A stretch of 41,586 nucleotides of DNA from Roseovarius sp. UBA6167. GTDB taxonomy: Bacteria; Pseudomonadota; Alphaproteobacteria; Rhodobacterales; Rhodobacteraceae. Every line of letters starts with the position of its first letter. Position 1 is the stretch's first letter. The translations under genes and the position numbers were made by a program. Location of the stretch: contig DIUD01000007.1 of NCBI GenBank assembly GCA_002428225.1, positions 1 through 41,586 of the forward strand. Reading direction: 5' to 3'. Positions 17,028 through 23,759 of the stretch are shown here, in pieces. The notes beneath the pieces were generated by a model, which saw only the letters and a program-made list of their open reading frames with translations, had not been told where the DNA came from and did not search any database.

Positions 17028-18182
17028 TCAGTCGCAGGGAAGGCCAAGCTGCCTGGCGATCGCACGCAACTGGATTTCGAAACTGCCGACCGTGACAGGC
17101 GCCACGAGCGCGTCGAGCGCCATGCGCATGACGGGCAACTCCTCGGTGAGGCCCCAGCCGCCGCCGATATGCAAGGCGGACTGGGTGACGCGCACCACCG
17201 CCTGGGTCACGAACAGCTTGGCGCAGGAAACCTGCCGGATCAGGTCCGCGACAGGGCATCCGCTGTCCCAGCGATCGGCCGCCTCGTAGGTCAGGAGCCG
17301 TGCCGCCTCGATGTCGGTCTGGTGCTGCGCCAGCATGAAGGCGATCGACTGGTTGGCACCGATCGGGCGTCCGAACTGATGGCGTGTCTTGGCATAGTCC
17401 AGTGCCCAGTCCTGTGCGTGCTGCATGTGTCCGAACCAGCGCGCCGAGACCAGGATGCGTTCGCGATTGAACCCCGCCATGATATGGCGAAAGCCCGCCG
17501 GAACGCGCCCGGCATCGGGCACGCGCACCCCGTTCAGGTGCACCCTGTAGGTTGGCGCGGGCCGGTTGGCGTAGGTGGGAATGCGCGACACCTCCACTCC
17601 GGGGCTCCGGCGGTCCACGGCAAAGAAGCTCATCCCATCGCGCCCGCGTGCGCGGTCGGTCTGTGCCAGCAGCACCAGGACATCAGCCTCGCCGGCCAGG
17701 GTGATGAACGACTTGATCCCGTCAAGGACCCAGTCGCCGCCGTCGCGCCGCGCCGCGGTCTGGATGTTCTGGACGTCGTTGCCGGCATCCGGCTCGGTCA
17801 CCGCGATGGCCAGCATCGTCTCGCCCGCGATCGAGGCCCGCGCAATCTGTTTCTGCTCGGCTGTGCCAAAGTCGTGCAGGATTCCGCCAGCCACGCCCTG
17901 GATGATCAGCGCGTTGGGAACCCCCGGATTGACGCGCGCGCATTCCTCGATGCAGATTGCCTCCTCATGCACACCGAGATCCGCGCCGCCTACCTCGGCC
18001 GGTGCCGCGATACCGATGAGGCCCGCCTTCGCGGCGGCGGTGAAGAACGCGCGCGGGAACTTTCCTTCGCGGTCAGCCTCCTGCCAGATCGGGGCGATTT
18101 CCCGTTCGGCAAAACGCCGGCACGTCTCGCGGAACATTGCGCGGTCCACCGTTTCCGCGGGTCTGCGGCGCTCTGTTGTCAT
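17028..18182 (-). CDS. Acyl-CoA dehydrogenase, second of the island
   Basis: A 384-residue FAD-dependent acyl-CoA dehydrogenase. It has the FAD/substrate segment AIAVTEPDAGND (125-136), the DGIKSFITLAGEAD strand, FGRPIGANQSIAFMLAQ, and a C-terminal helical domain with IGGGWGLTEELPVMR. As in the first dehydrogenase, the canonical C-terminal catalytic Glu is absent (APVTVGSFEIQ, Val at the position) while a Glu sits at the helix-G position in FNRERI (E241), the arrangement of isovaleryl- and long-chain acyl-CoA dehydrogenases. The start at 18182 has GAGGAAA upstream. It follows the crotonase gene by 19 nt. The two dehydrogenases are clearly different sequences, so they probably act on different intermediates. 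Confidence 0.87.
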   Translation of the reverse strand: MTTERRRPAETVDRAMFRETCRRFAEREIAPIWQEADREGKFPRAFFTAAAKAGLIGIAAPAEVGGADLGVHEEAICIEECARVNPGVPNALIIQGVAGGILHDFGTAEQKQIARASIAGETMLAIAVTEPDAGNDVQNIQTAARRDGGDWVLDGIKSFITLAGEADVLVLLAQTDRARGRDGMSFFAVDRRSPGVEVSRIPTYANRPAPTYRVHLNGVRVPDAGRVPAGFRHIMAGFNRERILVSARWFGHMQHAQDWALDYAKTRHQFGRPIGANQSIAFMLAQHQTDIEAARLLTYEAADRWDSGCPVADLIRQVSCAKLFVTQAVVRVTQSALHIGGGWGLTEELPVMRMALDALVAPVTVGSFEIQLRAIARQLGLPCD

Positions 18183-18201
18183 CTGCTTTTCCTCGCCTTG
18201 C

Positions 18202-18969
18202 TCAATCCTGCCGGGCCTTCGACGACAAGCGCGCCCGATGACGCTCTATCGCCTCGTCCACGCCGGGGGCCGCAAAATTGCGATGCATCATGCCGCCGGC
18301 AAGCTTCATCTGTTCGCCGAACGGAAGTGTCGCGGCCTTGGCCGAAAATTCGCGTCCCAATGCCAGCGAGGCGCGAATGTCCAGATAGTTCCGCACCCGT
18401 TCCTCGGCTTGTTCGCGAAACCCGTCCTGCGGCAGCACCTCGGTCACGAGGCCCAGCCCGAAGGCTTCCTCGGCGCCCAGCGCGCGACCGGTGGCGCAAA
18501 GCTGCCAGGCGAGCGAGTCCGGGATCCGCCGCGTCAACAATGCGTGCAGCAGGAACGGATACATGCGGAACTGAATCTCGGGATAGCTGACGGACACATC
18601 CGCGCGCGCGATCACGATATCGCTGAGGCAGGGAAATATGGTGCCGCCGCCCTTGGCGTAGCCATGAAGCACGGTGACGATCAGGGCCGGGCAGGTCTCG
18701 ATCGCCTCGGAGAGGGCAAGGATCACCTTTTCCTGGCGTTCGAGCCCCTCGCGCCCGGCGCGCAATTCCGAGATGTCGGCGCCCGCCGAAAAGCCACGCT
18801 CGCCCGCGGCGTCGATCACCAGGGCCTTCTCGCCAGGCGCGCCGCCGATGCCACGCACGATGTCGGCGATCTCCTCCATCATGTCGGAAGAGAGGGCATT
18901 CGATTTTGCAAGGCGGTCAATGGTGATGCGCGTCACCGTGCCGTCGCTCTGAAGTTTGAAATCCGTCAT
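18202..18969 (-). CDS. Enoyl-CoA hydratase/isomerase (crotonase) family protein
   Basis: A 255-residue crotonase with the oxyanion-hole motifs FSAGADISEL and YAKGGGTIFPCLSDIVIA. It keeps the glutamate of the PEI motif (SYPEIQFRMYPF), equivalent to Glu164 of rat hydratase. The other hydratase glutamate, in the GGGCE stretch, is replaced (GGGTI). It is therefore more likely an isomerase or a special hydratase than a classical enoyl-CoA hydratase. It is distinct from the two PaaG-like crotonases of the island. AAGGA lies before the ATG at 18969. Middle gene of the operon from DctP to TetR, 67 nt after the other crotonase. Confidence 0.84.
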   Translation of the reverse strand: MTDFKLQSDGTVTRITIDRLAKSNALSSDMMEEIADIVRGIGGAPGEKALVIDAAGERGFSAGADISELRAGREGLERQEKVILALSEAIETCPALIVTVLHGYAKGGGTIFPCLSDIVIARADVSVSYPEIQFRMYPFLLHALLTRRIPDSLAWQLCATGRALGAEEAFGLGLVTEVLPQDGFREQAEERVRNYLDIRASLALGREFSAKAATLPFGEQMKLAGGMMHRNFAAPGVDEAIERHRARLSSKARQD

Positions 18970-19036
18970 CGTGGTTCCTTCAAGGGTGAACAGGGAATGG
19001 CCGGCCGGCCGGGGGCAGGGTCACGAGGCGGCAAGG

Positions 19037-19711
19037 TCATGAGAAAGGGCGCTCGAAGGCATGGTTCAGCGCCAGCTTGCCGGCAACGAAGCCTTCGCCC
19101 GCAGTATCCGCCAGCCGTGCAGCAAGGTCCCGCGCTGCGGCTTCGAGCCGGTCGCCGGGCACGATCTCTGCCACGAGGCCGCGCGCGCGGGCTTCGTCTG
19201 GCCCCATGCGACGCGCGGTCAGGATCAGTTCGCGCGCGGCGGGCAGCCCGATCCTGCGCGGCAGAAGGTAGAGCGACGCCATGTCGGGGATCACGCCGAT
19301 CCGCCCGAAGACCTGACAGAACCAGGCGCGCGGCGTGCACAGGATCACGTCGCCGGCCATCGCCAGGCTGAAGCCCGCGCCCGCGCAGGGGCCGTCAACG
19401 GCCACCACCACCGGTTTGGGAAAGTCCACGAAGTCGGCGAACCAGGCGTGAAGCCCCTGAATGCGGCGGCGGGTGGCGATCGCCCGGTCGGCACCCTCGC
19501 GGAGGCTCTTCAGGTCGCCCCCGGCGCAGAACGCTCCACCCCGCCCGGTCAGAACGAGCGCGCGGACGCCGGCATCGTCGCGACACTGCGTAATCGCCTC
19601 GGCGAGTTCTGCCCGCATCCCGAGACTTAGCGCGTTGCGCTGCGCCGGTTCGTTCAGCGCGATCAGCACGATGCCGTCGGCCTGTTCGGTCTGGATGTGC
19701 CTGTAGGCCAT
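19037..19711 (-). CDS. Enoyl-CoA hydratase/isomerase (crotonase) family protein, PaaG-like
   Basis: A 224-residue crotonase, short for the family because the C-terminal helical tail is reduced. It has FCAGGDLKSL and AGAGFSLAMAGDVIL for the oxyanion hole and CQVFGRIGVIPDMASLYLLP, which is nearly identical to the same region of the crotonase at 13371-14222. As there, the classical PEI glutamate is missing and a PD pair suggests a PaaG-type isomerase mechanism. The start at 19711 gives a normal N-terminus (MAYRHIQTEQADG); upstream there is only a weak GAGAG. It is the second gene of the operon, 58 nt after dctP. Its duplication across the two operons suggests that both serve the same pathway. 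Confidence 0.84.
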   Translation of the reverse strand: MAYRHIQTEQADGIVLIALNEPAQRNALSLGMRAELAEAITQCRDDAGVRALVLTGRGGAFCAGGDLKSLREGADRAIATRRRIQGLHAWFADFVDFPKPVVVAVDGPCAGAGFSLAMAGDVILCTPRAWFCQVFGRIGVIPDMASLYLLPRRIGLPAARELILTARRMGPDEARARGLVAEIVPGDRLEAAARDLAARLADTAGEGFVAGKLALNHAFERPFS

Positions 19712-19769
19712 GTGCTCTCGGGTTCCGGCATTATGGGCGCCGCCGGGTGGCGGCGCCCGTCTTCGCGGT

Positions 19770-20915
19770 TCAGAGGCCGTAGCTCGACGCGTCGAGACCC
19801 GAATAGGCGTTCTCGCGCAGACGCTGACCCATCTTTTCGGGGTCGCGCCCGGTCTCCTCGGCAATACCCTTCCACTTTTCGATCATGGCATTGAATTCAG
19901 CCCGGATCTCTTCGGGGTTGTCGATACCATACTGCTCGCGAGCGATCCTGTAGATGGTTTCGATATCCTGCTCCAGGAACGCGGCCATCTTTGCCCTGAG
20001 AGCGTCGCCCGGCTCGAACACTTCGATGCCGCGCGCCCGCGCATCTGCCAATGCCTCTTCGGAATCAACGAGGTAAGCACCGGTGATTCGCATTTGCGCA
20101 ACCGCAGCCGCGTCGAGAAACGCGCGGCGCTCCTGCTCGGTCAGATTGGCCCAGCTCTTCGCCGAGAACACGAAGGGCGACGAGACGCGATGCATTGCGA
20201 CAGGCAGGGTGATGACGCTCTTGGCGACCTCGGCGAGCGAATGGGTCTGAAGGATCGCGGGTGGGTTGAGGGTCATATCGACCGCGCCGCGATTCATCAT
20301 CTCATAGACTTCCGAGCCGCCCACGTTTATCGGCGACAGCCCGAAATAAGCCGCCCAGCGCGAGTTGAAATCGCCGCCGGGGATCCGGACCCTCTTGCCC
20401 ACAAGATCCTCGGGGGTGCGATAGACCCCTCGGTTGATGAGATTGAGCGGGGCGGCAGTGTAGGAGCCGGTGAAGGTAACGCCCGCCGCCTTGAACTCCT
20501 CCAGACAGCGGGGGCATCGGGTCAGGACATATTCGTTGAACGCACCGGCGACGACGAGCGTGTCGTCGGTGGAAACCGGCAGATCGTTGAGATACTGCAC
20601 CATCGGCAATTCCGAAGGATGGTAGGTCAGTATCACCATGCCGGCATCAACCGCGCCCGCCTGCAGCCCGCCCATGGTCGCCTGCGCGCCGAGCGGTGTG
20701 CCGCCGGTGAAGAGCCTGACACTGAACCCGCCATCGGTTGCCTGCTTCATCTCTTCGATAAGCGGCATGGTGCCATCGGTGACAACCACGTGCTTGGGGA
20801 GCACATACTGGTTCAGGGTAATCGAGCTGGCCGCCGCGTCACCCCCGAAGAAGGCCCCCGCGACAAGCGGCGCCAAGGCTGCAAAGACGGATATCCTTGA
20901 GATCTTGCAAGACAA
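19770..20915 (-). CDS. dctP: TRAP transporter periplasmic solute-binding protein (DctP)
   Basis: The 381-residue secreted receptor of a TRAP transporter. I place the start at the TTG at 20915: AAGGGAGG lies 7 nt before it, and the resulting N-terminus is a clean signal peptide (basic KISR, hydrophobic VFAALAPLVAGAFF, then DAAAS). The reading frame open to 20993 would put charged residues in front. The mature protein has the DctP pattern: SITLNQYVLPKHVVVTDGT, a GGTPLGAQATMGGLQAGAVD segment, LVGKRVRIPGG with the conserved Arg that binds the carboxylate, and GAVDMTLNPPAI. The matching DctQ and DctM are about 11 kb away in the other operon; no other permease pair is present, so the three probably work together. 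First gene of its operon. Confidence 0.9.
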   Translation of the reverse strand: MSCKISRISVFAALAPLVAGAFFGGDAAASSITLNQYVLPKHVVVTDGTMPLIEEMKQATDGGFSVRLFTGGTPLGAQATMGGLQAGAVDAGMVILTYHPSELPMVQYLNDLPVSTDDTLVVAGAFNEYVLTRCPRCLEEFKAAGVTFTGSYTAAPLNLINRGVYRTPEDLVGKRVRIPGGDFNSRWAAYFGLSPINVGGSEVYEMMNRGAVDMTLNPPAILQTHSLAEVAKSVITLPVAMHRVSSPFVFSAKSWANLTEQERRAFLDAAAVAQMRITGAYLVDSEEALADARARGIEVFEPGDALRAKMAAFLEQDIETIYRIAREQYGIDNPEEIRAEFNAMIEKWKGIAEETGRDPEKMGQRLRENAYSGLDASSYGL

Positions 20916-20987
20916 TTCTGTTCCTCCCTTGATGCTCGGGCCGACATTGCCCAAACTGTTTTTCCGCATAGCGGTTTTTCTTCGGAA

Positions 20988-20999
20988 AACCATAGGGTA
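20988..20999. promoter_or_regulatory. Candidate TetR operator site 4 (one base off)
   Basis: AACCATAGGGTA fits the TACC-N4-GGTA pattern with one change in the left half-site and is flanked by GAAA and TGTTTT. It lies 73 nt upstream of the dctP TTG start, almost the same distance as site 1 from its operon (72 nt). Confidence 0.4.
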
Positions 21000-21176
21000 T
21001 GTTTTGATTCCCTGTCAACGGCATTTGGAACAGGGCAACCCCGCCCTTGGCCCTCAACTGACTCTCAACGAGAAATTTTCTGGGAAACTTGCCGAATTCA
21101 TGGTTATTGCGGCGTTATTGCGGCGGCACCCCCGGCCAGCGATGCCTGCGTTGACAGCGATCGCCGACGAGGATAA

Positions 21177-21188
21177 TACCTTTTGGTA
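21177..21188. promoter_or_regulatory. Candidate TetR operator site 3
   Basis: TACCTTTTGGTA within the longer inverted repeat ATACCTTTTGGTAT, located 55 nt upstream of the monooxygenase start. Same half-sites and spacer length as sites 1 and 2. Confidence 0.55.
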
Positions 21189-21242
21189 TGAAAAACTTCC
21201 GTCCGGCGCGGGCCTCGCTGCGCCAGCAACATGGAGACCTGG

Positions 21243-22913
21243 ATGACACGACATCAGCCGCAACGCCCCGCAAGCCAGTCCAGACAGTCCTTGCAGCACG
21301 AGAACGCTTCCCCGGTGCGGGCCGACGTTCTGGTCATCGGGGCGGGCGTATGCGGTATCTACGCGCTTTACCGCCTGCGCGAACTGGGCTTCAAGACAAT
21401 TGTTCTCGAGGCCGGCGAGGCCCCCGGCGGGACCTGGTACTGGAACCGCTATCCCGGCTGCCGCTTCGACTCCGAAAGCTACAGCTACGGTTATTCCTTC
21501 TCGCGCGAACTGCTTCAGGAATGGGACTGGAAGGAACGTTTCGCGCCGCAGCCGGAAACGCTCTCCTATCTCAACCATGTGGTCGAGAAGTTCGACCTGC
21601 GCCGCGACATGGTGTTCGGGAGCCATGTTACCGATGCGGTTTTCGACGAAAACCTGAACGAATGGGAGGTGCGGACCGGGAACGGCGCGGTCTATCGCTG
21701 CACCTATCTTCTGACCGCGGTCGGGATGCTTTCGGCGCCGACCCTGCCGCGCATCGAGGGCCGCGAGACCTTTGGCGGCCAGGCCTTCCATACCTATGAC
21801 TGGCCGAAGGAGAAAACGGATTTCACCGGCGAACGGGTTGGCGTGATCGGCACCGGCGCGACGGGTGTGCAGCTCGTTCCCGTGGTCGCCAAACAGGCCA
21901 GCGAGCTTTATGTGTTCCAGCGACGTCCGAACTGGTGCGCGCCGCTTCACAATTCACCGATCCCGCCCGAGGAAATGGCCAGGATCAAGACCCGCTACGA
22001 CGAGATTTTTGCCAAGTGCAGCACGACCCCCGGGGCCTTTCTGCACGGCCCCGACCGCCGCAAGTTCGCCGAGGTGCCCAGGGAAGATCGTCTCGCCTTC
22101 TGGGAGGAACTTTACGCCTCGCCCGGTTTCGGGGTGTGGCTGGGAAACTTCGCCGAAGTGCTCACCGACATCGACGCGAACGCCGAATTCAGCGCGTTCA
22201 TCGCCGACAAGATCCGTCAGCGGGTGGACGATCCCGCGGTGGCAGAGAAACTGATACCGAAAGATCACGGCTTTGGAACCAGACGCGTGCCGCTCGAGAC
22301 AGGCTATTACGAAGCCTACAACCGGCCCAACGTTCATCTGGTCGATGTGAATGACACCCCGATCACCCGGATTACACCGAAAGGTGTTCGCACGACGGCG
22401 CAGGAATACGAACTCGACAGCCTGATCTACGCCACCGGCTTCGATGCCATCACGGGTGCGTTCGACCGGATCAACATCGTTGGCCGGAACGGGATGGCTT
22501 TGCGCGATCAGTGGCGCGACGGGCCGCTCACCTATCTCGGCGTCCAGTCGCACGGCTTTCCAAATCTTTTCACGCTGGCCGGACCGCAGGGCGGTTCGGT
22601 CTCCACCAACTTTCCGCGCGGCATCGAGGATATCGTCAACTGGGTGACCAGCCTGATGGTGACCCTTCGCGACAAGGGCATTCAGCGCGTCGAGCCGCAG
22701 GAGGATGCGGTTGCCGCCTGGCAGAAGGAAGTCCGCGACCTGTATCAGATGACACTGTTTCGCACCGCGAAATCCTGGTTCACGGGCTACAATTCGAACC
22801 TGGAGGGGCGCGACGGGGTTCGCTACCTCATCTACAACGGCGGCTCACCCCGTTACCGGCGCCGCCTGGAAGAAGTGGCCGAAAAGGGCTATGAGGGTTT
22901 CGATCTTGGCTGA
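21243..22913 (+). CDS. Flavin-containing Baeyer-Villiger monooxygenase
   Basis: A 556-residue class B flavoprotein monooxygenase that would use NADPH and O2 to insert oxygen next to a ketone, giving an ester or lactone. Motifs in order: FAD Rossmann GAGVCG (33-38), GGTWYWNRYPGCRFD (conserved in the family), the Baeyer-Villiger fingerprint FGGQAFHTYDW (177-187), the NADPH Rossmann GTGATG (203-208), YATGFDA and PNLFTLAGPQ. Size and motifs fit the cyclohexanone/cyclopentadecanone/phenylacetone monooxygenase branch; the substrate cannot be read from sequence. The ATG at 21243 has GGAG 6 nt upstream; an ATG at 21231 has no ribosome-binding site. It is transcribed alone, away from the dctP operon, with a probable TetR site before it. 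No lactonase, esterase or alcohol dehydrogenase gene is nearby. Confidence 0.92.
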   Translation: MTRHQPQRPASQSRQSLQHENASPVRADVLVIGAGVCGIYALYRLRELGFKTIVLEAGEAPGGTWYWNRYPGCRFDSESYSYGYSFSRELLQEWDWKERFAPQPETLSYLNHVVEKFDLRRDMVFGSHVTDAVFDENLNEWEVRTGNGAVYRCTYLLTAVGMLSAPTLPRIEGRETFGGQAFHTYDWPKEKTDFTGERVGVIGTGATGVQLVPVVAKQASELYVFQRRPNWCAPLHNSPIPPEEMARIKTRYDEIFAKCSTTPGAFLHGPDRRKFAEVPREDRLAFWEELYASPGFGVWLGNFAEVLTDIDANAEFSAFIADKIRQRVDDPAVAEKLIPKDHGFGTRRVPLETGYYEAYNRPNVHLVDVNDTPITRITPKGVRTTAQEYELDSLIYATGFDAITGAFDRINIVGRNGMALRDQWRDGPLTYLGVQSHGFPNLFTLAGPQGGSVSTNFPRGIEDIVNWVTSLMVTLRDKGIQRVEPQEDAVAAWQKEVRDLYQMTLFRTAKSWFTGYNSNLEGRDGVRYLIYNGGSPRYRRRLEEVAEKGYEGFDLG

Positions 22914-22937
22914 GTGAGCCGCCGCCAGGTTTGCCGA

Positions 22938-22963
22938 GACCTCCCGCGCGAAGGCGGGAGGTC
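22938..22963 (+). terminator. Strong hairpin after the monooxygenase gene
   Basis: GACCTCCCGC (22938-22947) and GCGGGAGGTC (22954-22963) form a perfect 10-bp stem with a GCGAAG loop, 24 nt after the monooxygenase stop. No T-run follows, but position and stability suggest a transcription end. Confidence 0.6.
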
Positions 22964-23643
22964 AAAGCGGCCCCGGTCCCGAGATGTCACCACGAGATGT
23001 CACAATGCCGCGCCGCTTGTTGCCGGCGCATCCGTCGGTGCAGACCAGACGAACCCGCCGATACAAACCCACAGTCAGAATCCTCCGGTCCTCCCTGTCG
23101 CCAGCAGGGTAAGGGCGGACGATTCTTACGCCGTCGTTCCCGGCATATTCCGTCGCGGGAAATCATGGCTCCGCACGACCGGATTGCCACCTGACACAGG
23201 GTTTGACGCAGATTCGCGGCTGTGTGTCGGTGTGTTTCGCTGCCAATACGGGTTTTTCAGGCGGACAATCATGAGATGGTGGAAAAAAATTAAAAATATC
23301 GGGAAATCATGGGAATTTATCTCCTTCGACCAATAGCACAATATATTGCCTAGATATTAGCAACAGAAACTATATAAGCTGTTATTTGCCCGGATTTTTT
23401 AACATGATCTTTATTTTGAAACCTATGCTGAACAATTCGCAGTGCTGTAATGCAAAAAAACGTTTGCAGTGGGACAAAATCCCATGCTATCCAGAATACA
23501 CGATGAGGACGGGACAGACGAAGGGGCAGCAAGACCCCGAAACATTCTCCCAAGTCAGGTTTCATACAGGCACCCGCTTTCATCGAACGAGAATCCGACG
23601 CGCGGGCGAGCAGACATCCCCCCAGGTGGCGCGCGCAGTCGGA
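22964..23643. other. Gene-free stretch with an AT-rich core upstream of mraZ
   Basis: No coding sequence was recognised on either strand; short open frames here have no family features. 22981-23003 holds a direct repeat (GAGATGTCAC twice, 13 bp apart). From about 23260 the composition drops sharply: a hand count of 23281-23460 gives 57 G+C in 180 bases (32%), against well over 60% on both sides. The AT-rich part contains TTGCCT/TATATA-like hexamers (23346-23376) and an inverted repeat TGCAAA/TTTGCA (23451-23468). It probably includes the promoter of the dcw cluster. A small RNA cannot be excluded; I looked for the conserved boxes of RNase P RNA and SRP RNA and did not find them. Confidence 0.6.
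23470..23484. promoter_or_regulatory. Inverted repeat TGGGA-N5-TCCCA upstream of mraZ
   Basis: TGGGACAAAATCCCA is a perfect 5-bp inverted repeat with a 5-bp spacer. It lies between TTGCAG (23464-23469) and TATCCA (23488-23493), which could be a weak promoter pair with an 18-bp spacer. MraZ of E. coli binds TGGGN repeats spaced by 5 bp, there as direct repeats, so this could be an autoregulatory site. This is tentative. Confidence 0.3.
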
Positions 23644-23718
23644 CAACCCGCCAGGCGGGACGAGGGCGGCGGGTTGATCGGTGGCAGCAGATCAACCCGC
23701 CGTTTTCCGTCCGGCGGG
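23644..23718 (+). promoter_or_regulatory. Possible attenuator: mutually exclusive hairpins in the mraZ leader
   Basis: Four segments can pair in alternative ways: A CAACCCGCC (23644-23652), B GGCGGGTTGATC (23668-23679), C GATCAACCCGCC (23690-23701) and D GGCGGG (23713-23718). B:C gives a perfect 12-bp stem with a 10-nt loop followed by GTTTTCC, a terminator-like shape. A:B (9 bp) together with C:D (6 bp) would prevent it. The element lies 40-115 nt before the mraZ start. Whether it senses a ligand, a protein or translation is not visible. Confidence 0.45.
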
Positions 23719-23759
23719 CCGGCCATCAACCGGGGGCATGACGAAAGGCCAACAGGACA

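Larger units (their letters stand above)
20916..21242. promoter_or_regulatory. Divergent promoter region of the dctP operon and the monooxygenase gene
   Basis: The 327-bp gap between dctP (minus, TTG start) and the Baeyer-Villiger monooxygenase gene (plus) holds two candidate TetR sites (listed separately). It also has a T/A-rich stretch around 20960-21010. Nothing coding was recognised in it. Confidence 0.6.

Noticed and set aside
21243..22913. Naming the monooxygenase cyclohexanone monooxygenase
   Set aside because: The fingerprint shows the reaction class only; substrate range cannot be read from these motifs, and no cyclohexanol dehydrogenase or caprolactone hydrolase is present.
22981..23003. 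Direct repeat GAGATGTCAC x2
   Set aside because: Only two copies with no promoter or gene next to them; too little to call a regulatory site or array.
22914..23336. Small open frame after the monooxygenase (about 140 codons)
   Set aside because: It runs through the strong hairpin at 22938-22963 and into AT-rich DNA with a change of composition, and has no recognisable motif.
22964..23759. A structural RNA gene (RNase P RNA, SRP RNA or tmRNA) upstream of mraZ
   Set aside because: The conserved boxes I know for these RNAs, such as GAGGAAAGTCC of RNase P RNA, were not found.
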